NCBI RefSeq assembly: GCF_051851475.1
Contig: NZ_JBPUSJ010000008.1
Location: 124,001 to 188,000, forward strand
Length of the DNA: 64,000 nt
Direction of reading: 5' to 3'
Source of the DNA: Carboxylicivirga taeanensis
Lineage (GTDB): Bacteria; Bacteroidota; Bacteroidia; Bacteroidales; Marinilabiliaceae
Below, piece after piece: positions 1 to 9,110 of the stretch. The position numbers and the translations under genes are program-made. The notes beneath the pieces are model-generated. The model was not told the origin of the DNA, ran no database searches, and saw nothing but the letters and a program-made list of their open reading frames with translations. Within the stretch, counting starts at the first letter, position 1, and the number at the start of each line of letters is the position of its first letter.

Positions 1-835
1 GTAAATCGGCAGCCAGTAAAAGCTTATCGTTCACCTGATAGCCAACGCCAAAAGTAATATTAGCAGGCAAAGGCAGCTCACCCTTAAAGTTGGTGCTGCG
101 TGGAAAACCGGTCTCATCGTTGTATAACGATGAAGGTACGCTAAACGTGGCCTCACCTTCTTCCAGTTCCACCAATACTTTTGAACGATAGCTCAAGCCG
201 AAGGACAGCTTTTCATTCGCCAAAAATGAGATACCAGCGTTAAACCCGTAGGCCCAGGTATTACCTGATAAATTAGCAGATGAAGTGCCATTGCTTGATT
301 GCAAAGGCAGGGCTTTATTTAAATCCACACTTCCGTTTACAGCCATAAACCCAACACCTACCCCTAATTTATCGGTAATTTGATACGATACAGTTGGTTG
401 AACAAAAATAGCTTGCAACGAAATGTCCTGAATCAGGAAATTGCCGTCCCAGTCATCGCCCCATTTTAACGAATTACCGTAAGGCGTTGTGACTGATAAA
501 CCCAAAGCTAACTTATCATTTACTTTAGTTGCCCCATAAAAATAAAATGGCGTGCCCATTGGGTTGTCTGATTTTGCCTCATATACTGATGGAGATTGCT
601 TTTGAAAGGTGTTTTTTGAAAAAATGAAGCTACCTCCAAGCGAAAAATCATATTGTTTATCCATTAAACTTAAGGCACCTGGGTTAAAGTGCATACTTGT
701 AGCACCCAAAACCAGGCCGGCACCGGTATGTCCCATGCCCACCTGTCTATTTCCTTGCAGATTAACCTGATAACCTTCAGCAAATAGCTGAAAACCAATC
801 ATAAGTAACCCACAGAATAGTCCTATTCTCTTCAT
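1..835 (-). CDS. OmpP1/FadL-type outer membrane porin (C-terminal part cut by window edge)
   Basis: I read this frame by translating the reverse strand from the ATG at 833-835; it stays open to the window edge, giving about 278 residues with no stop. It starts with a clear signal peptide (residues 1-19, ending LFA before EGYQVN). The mature start GYQVNLQGNRQVGMGHTGAG and the following FNPGALSLM are typical of the FadL/OmpP1 family, in which the N-terminus forms a hatch inside a 14-stranded barrel that lets hydrophobic molecules cross the outer membrane. Alternating aromatic/hydrophobic strands follow (for example KLALGLSVTTPYGNSLKWG). The substrate cannot be told from sequence. The missing part would lie to the left of the window. 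Family assignment is firm; the role as a fatty-acid or hydrocarbon channel is inferred from the family. Confidence 0.88.
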   Translation of the reverse strand, partial: MKRIGLFCGLLMIGFQLFAEGYQVNLQGNRQVGMGHTGAGLVLGATSMHFNPGALSLMDKQYDFSLGGSFIFSKNTFQKQSPSVYEAKSDNPMGTPFYFYGATKVNDKLALGLSVTTPYGNSLKWGDDWDGNFLIQDISLQAIFVQPTVSYQITDKLGVGVGFMAVNGSVDLNKALPLQSSNGTSSANLSGNTWAYGFNAGISFLANEKLSFGLSYRSKVLVELEEGEATFSVPSSLYNDETGFPRSTNFKGELPLPANITFGVGYQVNDKLLLAADL

Positions 836-1118
836 AAAAGAATGATTAGTGAATATTTATTTAAGAAATTTAATTGCCGAAGATATTACATTTTTCCAAA
901 TATCGAACCATTTAAATAATTGATTATCAATCCTTTTGAATGTTTGAGTCATTTGTTCGAACGGCCAATAATTCAGTTTTAGCTTAAGTAATTAAATAAC
1001 GCCCAGGTACTATACTTCAATAATTATCTGAAAAACAGAGCGCATTTAGAGTTTACAACCTTTAAACTTGGAAGAAAAACCTAAAAAGATTAATATTACA
1101 TATCTAAAATCCTACAAT

Positions 1119-2645
1119 ATGTTAACAAAAAGCGACCTAAATCAAATTCAACAAAAGGCGATAGATTCAACGGCCATCAACCAGCAAATCAACCACTTCA
1201 TTAATGGGTTTGAGTATGCTTTGCTGCTTAAGGCGGCAACTGTTGGTGATGGGATTATTCGCACGGATAAAGCACTTGAGACTAACTATATAGACTACTA
1301 CAAACACGCACAAGAAAACGGAATTTCTGCCATCAAATTTGTACCGGCGTCGGGAGCAGCCACCCGCATGTTTAAAGCACTTTTTGAGTTTTTACATGCC
1401 GATGAAACCACTAAGGCTGATTTATTAAAACAAGCTCCATATGCTGAATTCTTTGCGCAAATAAGAAACTTTGCTTTTATCAGCGATCTCGAAAAAAGCA
1501 TGAAATGCTCCATTGAACCGAGTGCTATTGATGCGGCACTGGCCACTCAGATTATAGAGCACCTACTACTGAGTAAAGGACTCAACTACGGCAGCTTACC
1601 AAAGGGGCTGCTTCAATTTCATAAAGCAGAAAATACAAGCGCTACTCCACTTGAGGAACACTTGAAAGAAACGGCACTCTACGCCACCATCAGTGGCATT
1701 GGTAAAGTACATTTTACAGTGAGCCCTGAGCATTACGACTTATTTAATAAGCAACTGCAAAAGTCACAGCGAGATATTGAGCAACATTACCAAACCAATC
1801 TTCAGGTTAGTTTTTCGTTTCAAAAGCAATCAACCGATACAATTGCCGTCACCCCCGATAATGAACCATTTAGAAAAGAAGATGGCACTTTGCTATTCCG
1901 ACCGGCCGGTCATGGCGCCCTCATCGAAAATTTGAATGAACTGGAAGAAGAACTTATTTTCATTAAGAACATTGATAACGTGGTGCCCGAGCATCTTCAA
2001 AATGACACGGTTTACAACAAGCAGTTGCTTGCCGGGGTTCTGCTTTCAAAAAAAGACCAAGTATTCAGCATTTTAAATGAGCTTGACAAGGGATTGTCTG
2101 AGGATGCGATTCATCAAGGTCTTGATTTTTTAAATAAAGAACTACAAGTTGATATATCTGCCATCAAAACGCTTTCGCCACAGGCTCAAAAGGAACTGAT
2201 AATGGATAGGTTGAACCGCCCAATGCGGGTTTGCGGCATGGTTAAAAACGAAGGCGAACCAGGTGGAGGACCATTCTGGGTTAAGCAAAAAGATGGAAGT
2301 GCCAGTCTACAGATTGTTGAAGGAGCTCAGATTGATCCCAACGATGAGCAGCAACAGCAAATCCTCAAATCGAGTACACATTTTAATCCGGTTGACCTGG
2401 TGTGCTATACAAAGGATTATAAAGGTCAAAAATTTGATCTGCTGCAATTCGTTGATCCGGAAACCGGATTTATTTCGCAAAAAACACAAAATGGCAAGGC
2501 ACTTAAAGCCCTTGAATTACCAGGCTTGTGGAATGGAGCCATGGCGCATTGGCTCACATTTTTTGTGGAAGTGCCTGTGAGTACATTTAATCCGGTTAAA
2601 ACAGTAATGGATCTACTGCGACCTCAACACCAACCACTGAAATAA
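1119..2645 (+). CDS. DUF4301 family protein
   Basis: This is a 508-residue cytoplasmic protein without signal peptide or membrane segments, resembling the DUF4301 family found widely in Bacteroidota. I chose the ATG at 1119; the frame is open back to a TTG at 1068, but those 17 extra residues look non-conserved. Near residue 75 it carries FVPASGAATRMFKAL, which resembles the nucleotide-binding GxGTRM signature of sugar-nucleotidyltransferases. Later family-type motifs are RPAGHGALIENLNEL and RVCGMVKNEGEPGGGPFW. The function is not established; a nucleotidyltransferase-like fold is my inference from the motif only. It is a single-gene unit followed by a strong terminator at 2656-2685. Confidence 0.85.
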   Translation: MLTKSDLNQIQQKAIDSTAINQQINHFINGFEYALLLKAATVGDGIIRTDKALETNYIDYYKHAQENGISAIKFVPASGAATRMFKALFEFLHADETTKADLLKQAPYAEFFAQIRNFAFISDLEKSMKCSIEPSAIDAALATQIIEHLLLSKGLNYGSLPKGLLQFHKAENTSATPLEEHLKETALYATISGIGKVHFTVSPEHYDLFNKQLQKSQRDIEQHYQTNLQVSFSFQKQSTDTIAVTPDNEPFRKEDGTLLFRPAGHGALIENLNELEEELIFIKNIDNVVPEHLQNDTVYNKQLLAGVLLSKKDQVFSILNELDKGLSEDAIHQGLDFLNKELQVDISAIKTLSPQAQKELIMDRLNRPMRVCGMVKNEGEPGGGPFWVKQKDGSASLQIVEGAQIDPNDEQQQQILKSSTHFNPVDLVCYTKDYKGQKFDLLQFVDPETGFISQKTQNGKALKALELPGLWNGAMAHWLTFFVEVPVSTFNPVKTVMDLLRPQHQPLK

Positions 2646-2655
2646 GGATATAAAA

Positions 2656-2685
2656 AAATCCCTTACCCGCTTGGGCAAGGGATTT
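2656..2685 (+). terminator. Rho-independent terminator of the DUF4301 gene
   Basis: A 9-bp stem AAATCCCTT/AAGGGATTT is extended by CCC/GGG around an A-C mismatch and a GCTT loop. It starts 10 bases after the stop codon and ends in a short T-run. Confidence 0.8.
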
Positions 2686-2699
2686 TCGCTTCATAGATT

Positions 2700-3018
2700 T
2701 GGAATTATTATAGATTATTTACTATAAGTCTGAAGGAATATTGACTCTGAACAGAACCAATTGCTCACAAATATATAAAAAATTGACATATTTACTAATT
2801 AAAACTAAATAGCAACTATAACTTGTTATTTAGAACCATTACTGCCACGATAGTTTTTATTCATACATAATTCATTGAATAAACTTACACTCACTCCTTC
2901 AATCTCTCCTTTGAAGAGCCCACAACAATATGGAACCTACCGACTCCAATCATTTAGTTATCTACAATATAAACACGTCAGTTGAGCATCGAACTCTTGC
3001 TTAAACATACCTTCTTTA
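2700..3018. other. AT-rich intergenic stretch without recognisable gene
   Basis: Stops are frequent in all frames and I see no strong hairpin, repeat or promoter. It separates the convergent ends of the DUF4301 gene and the LolA-like gene. Confidence 0.6.
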
Positions 3019-3753
3019 TCACTGCCTCAGGGCTGCTTTGGTCAGCAGGTAATCGGGTATTTTCTCATCAAATTGGATGCTGGTTATTTCCCAGTCGGTG
3101 CCCTCTCCTTGTTTAAGCACATCCTTAAAATTAAACTTCATTGGGTACCAACGCCCTTTTATCTGTTTAAAATCACTTAGAACAGTGCGTTTCAACAACT
3201 GCCCGCTCTTTGCATACAGCTCCTCTTTAACAGGCAGAAAATAGGCCTCATCAACCCATAGCTTACGCGAATAATAGGCGATATTATCCACCTTGGCCGT
3301 CAGCTTTAGCACAAATACTTTACGGCCATCAACGGTATCGGTCGTCTCCAATTCTGCCTCATAATTATCCTGTAATCGTCGATCATCCATCATGTCTTCG
3401 TATGATAAATCAGAGCCCATCACCGACTGCCGCAGCATATGCCCTGATATCTGGACAATGCGATCGTTAGCCGGGTAGTAAGTCCATAACTGCTCATCGA
3501 GCTTTAACATCTTCGTGCCTTTCTCTCTGGCTGGCGACAGGTATTCGGTAAACGATTTTTCGGTACCTATTGTGTAGCTAACCGAAGTAATGGTGCGACT
3601 GTTACGACGCCCATGAATGGTCATGCTCGATTCAATGATCCGGCTTTCGGCCGACATATTATCGTCTATCTTTTTGATGATTTCATCGGCTGTTTGTCCA
3701 TTAACTGATAAGGTCAGAGTAGCTATCAGCAGTAGAGTTATTAATCGTGTCAT
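3019..3753 (-). CDS. LolA-like outer membrane lipoprotein-sorting protein (COG2834)
   Basis: This 244-residue protein has a signal peptide (residues 1-19, ending SVNGQ) and is predicted periplasmic. After it comes the pattern of the LolA-like COG2834 family: ADEIIKKIDDNM, then LSPAREKGTKMLKLDEQLW, YPANDRIVQISGHMLRQSVMGSDLSYEDMM, and KLWVDEAYFLPVKEELYAKSG. The family adopts the half-open barrel of LolA/LolB, which shields lipid or lipoprotein acyl chains. In many bacteria, paralogues of this sub-type sit beside dedicated transporters rather than serving general lipoprotein sorting. Here it is the last gene of a minus-strand cluster with an ABC ATPase and three FtsX permeases, so I infer it ferries the substrate of that transporter. 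It is not the housekeeping LolA by context. Confidence 0.85.
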   Translation of the reverse strand: MTRLITLLLIATLTLSVNGQTADEIIKKIDDNMSAESRIIESSMTIHGRRNSRTITSVSYTIGTEKSFTEYLSPAREKGTKMLKLDEQLWTYYPANDRIVQISGHMLRQSVMGSDLSYEDMMDDRRLQDNYEAELETTDTVDGRKVFVLKLTAKVDNIAYYSRKLWVDEAYFLPVKEELYAKSGQLLKRTVLSDFKQIKGRWYPMKFNFKDVLKQGEGTDWEITSIQFDEKIPDYLLTKAALRQ

Positions 3754-3856
3754 ATATAATTTATTTTAGTTGTCAATTGTTAGTTGGTAGGCATTAGTAG
3801 ATGTGATACAGATAAAAACTAACTCCTAACCGTGATTGATACATTCCTACACCCGA

Positions 3857-3891
3857 TTCCTGGGTTCCTACAGCTCTGTTCCTGGGTTCCT
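3857..3891. repeat. Two-copy direct repeat
   Basis: The 13-mer TTCCTGGGTTCCT occurs at 3857-3869 and again at 3879-3891, a 22-base period, in the 157-base gap before the LolA-like gene. It is probably part of the low-complexity filler seen in the other gaps of this cluster. Confidence 0.7.
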
Positions 3892-3910
3892 CAATCCAAA
3901 ACCTAACAGT

Positions 3911-5185
3911 TTACACCTCCAGCTCTTTAAACAGCTGCGCTGTTTTGCGCTTGTAGATGGCGTATCCGGCCAGGGCGTTCCCCAGTGTCATGGCCAGCAG
4001 ACCCGGGATAAAGCCGATGTAAAACAGTTCGGGCGATACCTTGGCTCGATAAACGGTGGGCATCATCATGGTAACATTCTCCATCATGGCACTGAAATCA
4101 ATACCATTCTCCTGCAAATAATAGCATATAGTAATGCCCAAGGCAGATCCCAACACTGAACCGATAGATCCGATAATAATGGCTTCATATACAATGGTTC
4201 GAAAAATATGCGCTTTTTCTTCACCCAGTGCCAATCGCACACCATATTCGGTGTAACGACGTAAACCACCTAACAAACCCGTGTTCCATAAAACAATAGA
4301 CATGGCAATTACAAATATCATCACCATCATGGCACTCATGTTATCAGCCATATCCAGGTATTGTTTCAATGATGGCTCATCGCGTAATCGGACCATCACT
4401 GGTGCAAACTCGTCAGTGTCCGCTGTATATAGCTTATTGAAGTGTTCGCGCACAGCCAATGCCTTCTCATCATCGTACAGCCCCGATTTGAAGTAGCCCA
4501 ATACCTCGCCGGCAGCATCCTCCATATCAAAGGCTTGTTCAGCATCGGTTATGTCCATAATAATAGCTCCCCGGTCGAGCATGGCCATTCCAAAATTAAT
4601 GGTGCCACACACCTCGAAGGTTGGGACCACCATGCTGCCATACATGGTAGTACCCAATATGGAAATTGCATCACCAATGCGCACATTAAAGCGCTCAGCA
4701 AATTCATTACTAATCAATACTTCTCCTGTCTGCTGTGGCATGCGTCCCTGCACAATGGATTTGGGTATATTGAGCCGTTCGGCCTCCTTAGAACCGGGTG
4801 ATAGCAAGTCAACTGCCCGGCCAGCCGCCGGTCCCTGCGCCCTGGTTTCGCCATTCGCATCGGGCACATCCAAAAGGCCACCAAACTGGATGCGCCGCAC
4901 CCACTCCATCTCCGGGTAGTCAGTCTGCAACTGGCGAATGAGTTCACTTACCTCCAGTAAGGCCAGATCATTGGGGATCTGCGCTTCATTTTCGGCATAG
5001 GCCCGGGTCATCACCTTCACATGACCCATGGTGTAGTTGGCATTCATGTCAATCATATCGCCAAACACTCCTTTCATCCAACCACTCATAAATACGGTTA
5101 GAAACACGCCTAACGAGACCACAATTACCGGCAGCAGGCTTCGGCTCTTATCGCGTAGTATACCTTTAATTAAAAATTGTATCAT
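3911..5185 (-). CDS. ABC transporter permease, FtsX/LolC-E family (permease 1)
   Basis: A 424-residue inner-membrane permease with the FtsX topology: one N-terminal membrane helix (about residues 17-38, LLPVIVVSLGVFLTVFMSGW), a large periplasmic domain, then three C-terminal helices beginning near MVMIFVIAMSIVLWNTGLLGG. The segment RRYTEYGVRLALGEEKAHIFRTI is the usual cytoplasmic coupling region after the second helix. LolC/LolE and MacB belong to this family; they use ATP energy to lift lipoproteins or other substrates from the inner membrane rather than to transport through a pore. It is clearly divergent from the two permeases upstream, so the cluster could assemble a heterodimer from permease 1 plus either paralogue. 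The ATPase at 8204-8911 is the obvious energy partner. Confidence 0.9.
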   Translation of the reverse strand: MIQFLIKGILRDKSRSLLPVIVVSLGVFLTVFMSGWMKGVFGDMIDMNANYTMGHVKVMTRAYAENEAQIPNDLALLEVSELIRQLQTDYPEMEWVRRIQFGGLLDVPDANGETRAQGPAAGRAVDLLSPGSKEAERLNIPKSIVQGRMPQQTGEVLISNEFAERFNVRIGDAISILGTTMYGSMVVPTFEVCGTINFGMAMLDRGAIIMDITDAEQAFDMEDAAGEVLGYFKSGLYDDEKALAVREHFNKLYTADTDEFAPVMVRLRDEPSLKQYLDMADNMSAMMVMIFVIAMSIVLWNTGLLGGLRRYTEYGVRLALGEEKAHIFRTIVYEAIIIGSIGSVLGSALGITICYYLQENGIDFSAMMENVTMMMPTVYRAKVSPELFYIGFIPGLLAMTLGNALAGYAIYKRKTAQLFKELEV

Positions 5186-5395
5186 GATTCGTTAATTAGT
5201 CAGTAGTTAAAAAGACTTAGTAGTGAGATATGAGTAATGAGACTCATTGAGATGATGTCAAAATATTATAATTCAGTCCTTACATATCAAACAGCTAACC
5301 TCTTTTTCTAAAATCAACTTTAGTATTTATTGGTCAGTAGATTGCGTATCAACCATACCTGTTCTTTTTCTATGCTCTATCCATATTTCTCTTCT

Positions 5396-6550
5396 CTATT
5401 TTCCTTTCAGTGCATCCGTTGGGCTCATATACGCTATTTTACGTGCCGGTATAAAACTGACGATGGTGGAGGACACCAGCACAATGAGCAACGAGCCCAA
5501 CACCAGCTGCCAGCTGTAATAAGGATACACGCGATCGGCAATGGTAATGCCCATATCGGCACTGCCAAAGTTGATACCGATGGTGTTAATCCACACAAAC
5601 AGCGGAATGCCATAAACCGCCCCCAATAAGGCCGCCAGAATACTGTGCACACCGCCTTCAATGGTAAAGATGCCCACCACCTGCTGGCGGGTTAAGCCCA
5701 AAGCGATGTAGGTACCAATCTCCTTCTTGCGTCTGAAGATGGCCAGTATCTGCGTATCAAAGATGGCCAGCAAAGCAATCATCAATAATATCAGCTGAAT
5801 AATACGGCCGCTGATGCGCTCCGAGTTAATTAGGGCATCCAGCTCCTTAAGTAATTCGTCTGCCGATTGATATTGCCAGTTGACTAGTTGGGGAACCTCC
5901 ATCAGGCCACTCACCAGCAGCGTCGCCTCGTTGTTAAAATTCATCATCTGCTGCATCACTTCATAATCGATATACACCTGTCCCTGGTCGGCCTCGGCCA
6001 CGTCACAGTGAAAGATATGAGTGATTCGTACCTTGGTGGCATCAAAAGTACCGTGCTTGTCGCGCCAACGCAACAGCACATCATCGCCCACTTTCAGCTG
6101 GGTGGCTTTCGCCATTCGTTTACCAATTATCACCTTTGTGATGCCCCCGTTCCCTTCCAATGCAGTGGTCGGTAGTTTTAAAATAGATTGACCTGGTGGT
6201 ATGCCTCTCAGCAGTATACTCTGCATCCTTCCCTGCGGATAGATAGTTGCCTGCTGAAGCAGCTCTGGCACCATCTGACCACGCTGAATCCACCTCTGCG
6301 CTTTTGTGCCAACAGGCTGATGAGCATCGTTGATGGTATATACATCATACTTATCGTAGTCAGGATGCCAGTATTGCCCTTGTCCTATCTCCCAGTCCTG
6401 CGTATCATTGCGACTTTGGCGGTTCCAGCCATCAATCATACCATTGTAAAAAATAATGAGCACAAAGGCCAGCGACAGCACACTTACATTGAGCCAGGTG
6501 CGTAAGCCTGCTCCCAAAATATTTTTATAAGCCAGTTTAAATGCGACCAT
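5396..6550 (-). CDS. ABC transporter permease, FtsX family (permease 2, tandem paralogue)
   Basis: A 384-residue FtsX-type permease. The N-terminal helix lies at about residues 17-36 (LNVSVLSLAFVLIIFYNGMI); the other three helices are near LILLMIALLAIFDTQIL, HSILAALLGAVYGIPLFVW and LVLGSLLIVLVSSTIVSF. The coupling motif FRRKKEIGTYIALGLTRQQV and the C-terminal PARKIAYMSPTDALKGK are characteristic of the family. It is strikingly similar along its whole length to the next gene (6783-7943): both begin MVAFKLAY, share FYNGMIDGWNRQ, and end with near-identical tails, so the two arose by tandem duplication. It probably forms part of the same exporter as permease 1 and the LolD-like ATPase. Confidence 0.9.
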   Translation of the reverse strand: MVAFKLAYKNILGAGLRTWLNVSVLSLAFVLIIFYNGMIDGWNRQSRNDTQDWEIGQGQYWHPDYDKYDVYTINDAHQPVGTKAQRWIQRGQMVPELLQQATIYPQGRMQSILLRGIPPGQSILKLPTTALEGNGGITKVIIGKRMAKATQLKVGDDVLLRWRDKHGTFDATKVRITHIFHCDVAEADQGQVYIDYEVMQQMMNFNNEATLLVSGLMEVPQLVNWQYQSADELLKELDALINSERISGRIIQLILLMIALLAIFDTQILAIFRRKKEIGTYIALGLTRQQVVGIFTIEGGVHSILAALLGAVYGIPLFVWINTIGINFGSADMGITIADRVYPYYSWQLVLGSLLIVLVSSTIVSFIPARKIAYMSPTDALKGK

Positions 6551-6782
6551 TTTTTAAGTTTAGAGGTGATAGTTTAGTAGTTCATGGTTTAAAAGCCTCA
6601 AGAGCTAGCTGCTAGAAAATAGCGATTTTCATTACGCTTAATTATCTTTTTCATTCTGCCTTCAAACTACTGCCGTTAAAAAGCTGATGGCTGATAGCTA
6701 TTCCCATTGTACTTCACTCTTTTTTTGTCTTCTGTCCTCCGCCTTTTATCTTGTGTCTTATTTCTTGCATCTTATGTCTTTA
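6551..6782. repeat. Intergenic mosaic of dispersed low-complexity repeats (copy A)
   Basis: This gap carries AGCTGATGGCTGATAGCTATT near 6690, TTCTGCCTTC near 6654, and a block CGCCTTTTATCTTGTGTCTT near 6740-6759. Closely related blocks recur at 7977-8044 and 8104-8134, in the same orientation. The block codes for nothing and looks like an interspersed element family. Confidence 0.7.
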
Positions 6783-7943
6783 TTACTGTATTTTCCCTTT
6801 CAGTGCTTCCGTTGGATTCATCCTGGTAATCTTTCGAGCCGGCAGATAGCTCACGATGGTTGATGTGATGACGACCAGCACGATGGTAGACAGGATGAGG
6901 CGCACGCTGTAATAGGGATAGATGGTGGCAGCCATGGTGATACCCACGTCCACATCGCCAAAATTAAGCCCGATGGCATTGAGCCAAATAAAAAATGGAA
7001 TGCCATAGGCTGCTCCTAATACTATGGCCAGTATGCTGTGCACTGCCCCTTCGATGGTGAAGACACCGACCACCTGCGAGCGAGTAAGCCCCAAGGCGAT
7101 AAAAGTGCCTATCTCCTTCTGCCGACGAAAAATGGACAGCACCTGTGTATCAAAGATGGCCAGCAAAGCAATGAGCAACAGCACGGCTTGCAGCACCATA
7201 CCACCTCCTTTTTTCGATTCAATCAGCTGGTCGAGCTCTGCCAATAAAAACTTTAAATCCTTAAACTCCCAACCAGCCATCGTGGCTGGTTCCTCCTCTC
7301 CGGTCACCAGCAGCGTGGCATCGCCTTTTAAGCCCATCATGGCTTGCATGGCTTCAAAATCGACGTATATCTGCCCGTTATCTATCGAAGGCACATCTGC
7401 ATTAAAAACCGATACAATGGTCAGCTCTGTAGCATCAAAGGTGCCATTTTTATCACGCCAGCGCAGCAACACCTTATCTCCTTCGGCCAGTTTGGCGGCC
7501 GTAGCCATTCGCTTACCAATGACAGCTGATAAACCATCAGCCCCGCTTTTCAGGTCATGGGTAGGTAGTTTAAGCAGCTGCTGGTTATGTGGTATGCCTT
7601 TGAGCAGTACGGTCTGCATGCGTCCTTGCGGATAAATGGTCGCTTGCTGAATCAACACCGGTACCAGGCTTCCGTCCTGTACCCTGCTGGAGGTTTGTGC
7701 ATCCAATGGCTGGTGTGCATCTTTAATGCTATACACATCCAGCTTATCGTAGTGAGGATGCCAGTATTGCCCGTTGGCCACTTCCCACTGCTGCGTATCC
7801 TTACGTCCCTGCCGGTTCCAGCCATCAATCATCCCGTTATAGAAGATGATGAGCACAAAGGCAAAGGACAAAACACTCACATTTAACCACGTGCGCGTGC
7901 CTGCTCCAATCAGGTTTCGATATGCCAATTTAAATGCGACCAT
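6783..7943 (-). CDS. ABC transporter permease, FtsX family (permease 3, tandem paralogue)
   Basis: A 386-residue FtsX-type permease, paralogous to permease 2 from first to last residue. It has the same topology: helix 1 around residues 17-36, periplasmic domain, and three C-terminal helices (LLLIALLAIFDTQVLSIF, HSILAIVLGAAYGIPFFIW, LILSTIVLVVITSTIVSYL). The coupling motif FRRQKEIGTFIALGLTRSQV and the tail PARKITRMNPTEALKGK match the paralogue with few changes, while the periplasmic domain differs more. That distribution fits duplication followed by divergence in the substrate- or partner-contacting part. It lies between the ATPase gene and permease 2. Confidence 0.9.
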   Translation of the reverse strand: MVAFKLAYRNLIGAGTRTWLNVSVLSFAFVLIIFYNGMIDGWNRQGRKDTQQWEVANGQYWHPHYDKLDVYSIKDAHQPLDAQTSSRVQDGSLVPVLIQQATIYPQGRMQTVLLKGIPHNQQLLKLPTHDLKSGADGLSAVIGKRMATAAKLAEGDKVLLRWRDKNGTFDATELTIVSVFNADVPSIDNGQIYVDFEAMQAMMGLKGDATLLVTGEEEPATMAGWEFKDLKFLLAELDQLIESKKGGGMVLQAVLLLIALLAIFDTQVLSIFRRQKEIGTFIALGLTRSQVVGVFTIEGAVHSILAIVLGAAYGIPFFIWLNAIGLNFGDVDVGITMAATIYPYYSVRLILSTIVLVVITSTIVSYLPARKITRMNPTEALKGKIQ

Positions 7944-8203
7944 GTTTTAGTTGAGAGTTATGAGTTTAGAGTTTGAGTGAAAGCTGATAGCTATTACCAT
8001 GGCATTTCAGCCTTTTCCGTCATCCGTCTTTTATCTTGTGTCTTTTTTTCAGTGTATAGAGTTGAAAAGTTGAATGATTGTGGGTCTGTTCAATAAACTG
8101 TGCCATCCGTCTTTTATCTTATGTCTTGTGTCTTTTAATAGCTGACAGAGACTAGCGATTCTAATGGAGCTTCATTCCTTTTCTTCTGCCTTCTGCCTTG
8201 TAA
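7944..8203. repeat. Intergenic mosaic of dispersed low-complexity repeats (copies B and C)
   Basis: Two copies of CCGTCTTTTATCTTGTGTCTT-like sequence (about 8024-8044 and 8106-8134) flank a GTTGAAAAGTTGAATGATTG segment. GAAAGCTGATAGCTATT at about 7979 matches the copy in 6551-6782. The gap ends in TTCTGCCTTCTGCC. No reading frame or promoter is evident. Confidence 0.7.
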
Positions 8204-8911
8204 CTACTGACTACTGGCTAATTCCACTTGCTCATCGGCTACCACTTTCCCATCGGCCAAGGATATTTTTCGATGCAAATACTGCATCACCTTTTCATCA
8301 TGCGTCGAAAAAATAAATGTTACACCGAGCTCTTCATTTAGCTTCTGCATGGTTTGCAATATATGGTGTGAATTTTTAGAATCCAGATTAGCCGTTGGTT
8401 CATCGGCCAGCACAATCTCGGGCCGTTTCACCATTGAGCGTGCAATAGCGACGCGCTGACACTCGCCACCCGACAGCATCGATGGTTTTGATTTCTCCTT
8501 ATCGGTGAGCCCAACCCATTCAAGGGCCTGCATTACCGCCTTACGTCGCTCCTGAGCCGTGTAATTTTGCAATAACAGTGCAAACTCCACGTTCTCATAA
8601 ACGGTATAAACCGGCAACAGGTTGTAGGTTTGAAAGATAAAACCTATGTGATGATTGCGTAGCTTGGCCGCCTGTTTTTGAGACAAATTGGCGATAGACT
8701 GTCCCAATACGGTGGCATTTCCTTCGCTCGGAACATCTAAAGACCCAATTATATTGAGCAGGGTGGTCTTGCCAGAACCGCTTGGTCCGACCAGTCCGGC
8801 AAACTCACCTTTGCCAAAACTAAGGTTGATATTGGTAAGTGCTGTAAATGTGCCCTTCCCAACAGGAAATCGCTTTGTCAAATGCTCCAATTGTATGATT
8901 TGGTTATTCAT
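8204..8911 (-). CDS. ABC transporter ATP-binding protein, LolD/MacB type
   Basis: This 235-residue ATPase has all nucleotide-binding motifs: Walker A GPSGSGKTTLLN near residue 42, Q-loop FQTYNLLPVYTVYENV, signature LSGGECQRVAIARS, Walker B IVLADEPTANLD and switch histidine STHDEKV. The NLLPVYTVYENVE and LDSKNS segments are typical of the LolD/MacB/FtsE group that powers FtsX-type permeases. It is the only ATPase in the cluster although three permease genes follow it, so the dimeric ATPase is presumably shared. It acts on the cytoplasmic face of the inner membrane. The substrate is unknown; lipoprotein, lipid or another hydrophobic compound would fit the LolA-like and outer-membrane partners. 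Confidence 0.93.
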   Translation of the reverse strand: MNNQIIQLEHLTKRFPVGKGTFTALTNINLSFGKGEFAGLVGPSGSGKTTLLNIIGSLDVPSEGNATVLGQSIANLSQKQAAKLRNHHIGFIFQTYNLLPVYTVYENVEFALLLQNYTAQERRKAVMQALEWVGLTDKEKSKPSMLSGGECQRVAIARSMVKRPEIVLADEPTANLDSKNSHHILQTMQKLNEELGVTFIFSTHDEKVMQYLHRKISLADGKVVADEQVELASSQ

Positions 8912-9020
8912 ATCTAGAAATATTATATCATCAACAACAATTAGCTTTACTATTAACCCACTATCAAACTAAAAGGCAATACCACTAATTATTAAACTGT
9001 TACAAACCTACTCAAACCGT

Positions 9021-9038
9021 CCCCCTTCGCCAAGGGGG
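9021..9038. repeat. GC-rich intergenic hairpin
   Basis: CCCCCTT and AAGGGGG form a 7-bp stem around a CGCC loop in the 199-base gap between the barrel and ATPase genes. It could cause partial termination or RNA processing inside the operon, or be another interspersed repeat. Confidence 0.6.
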
Positions 9039-9110
9039 GAAATCCATTAGGTCATTGAATATTGCTCTAATGCGCATAGGGCACTGAGTTAAATTTTAGA
9101 ACTCTGGTTA

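Noticed and set aside
7024..7635. 203-residue open frame antisense to permease 3
   Set aside because: It is the complementary shadow of a well-supported FtsX gene; its product is Ser/Pro-rich with no motif and the duplicate permease region is not preserved in this frame.
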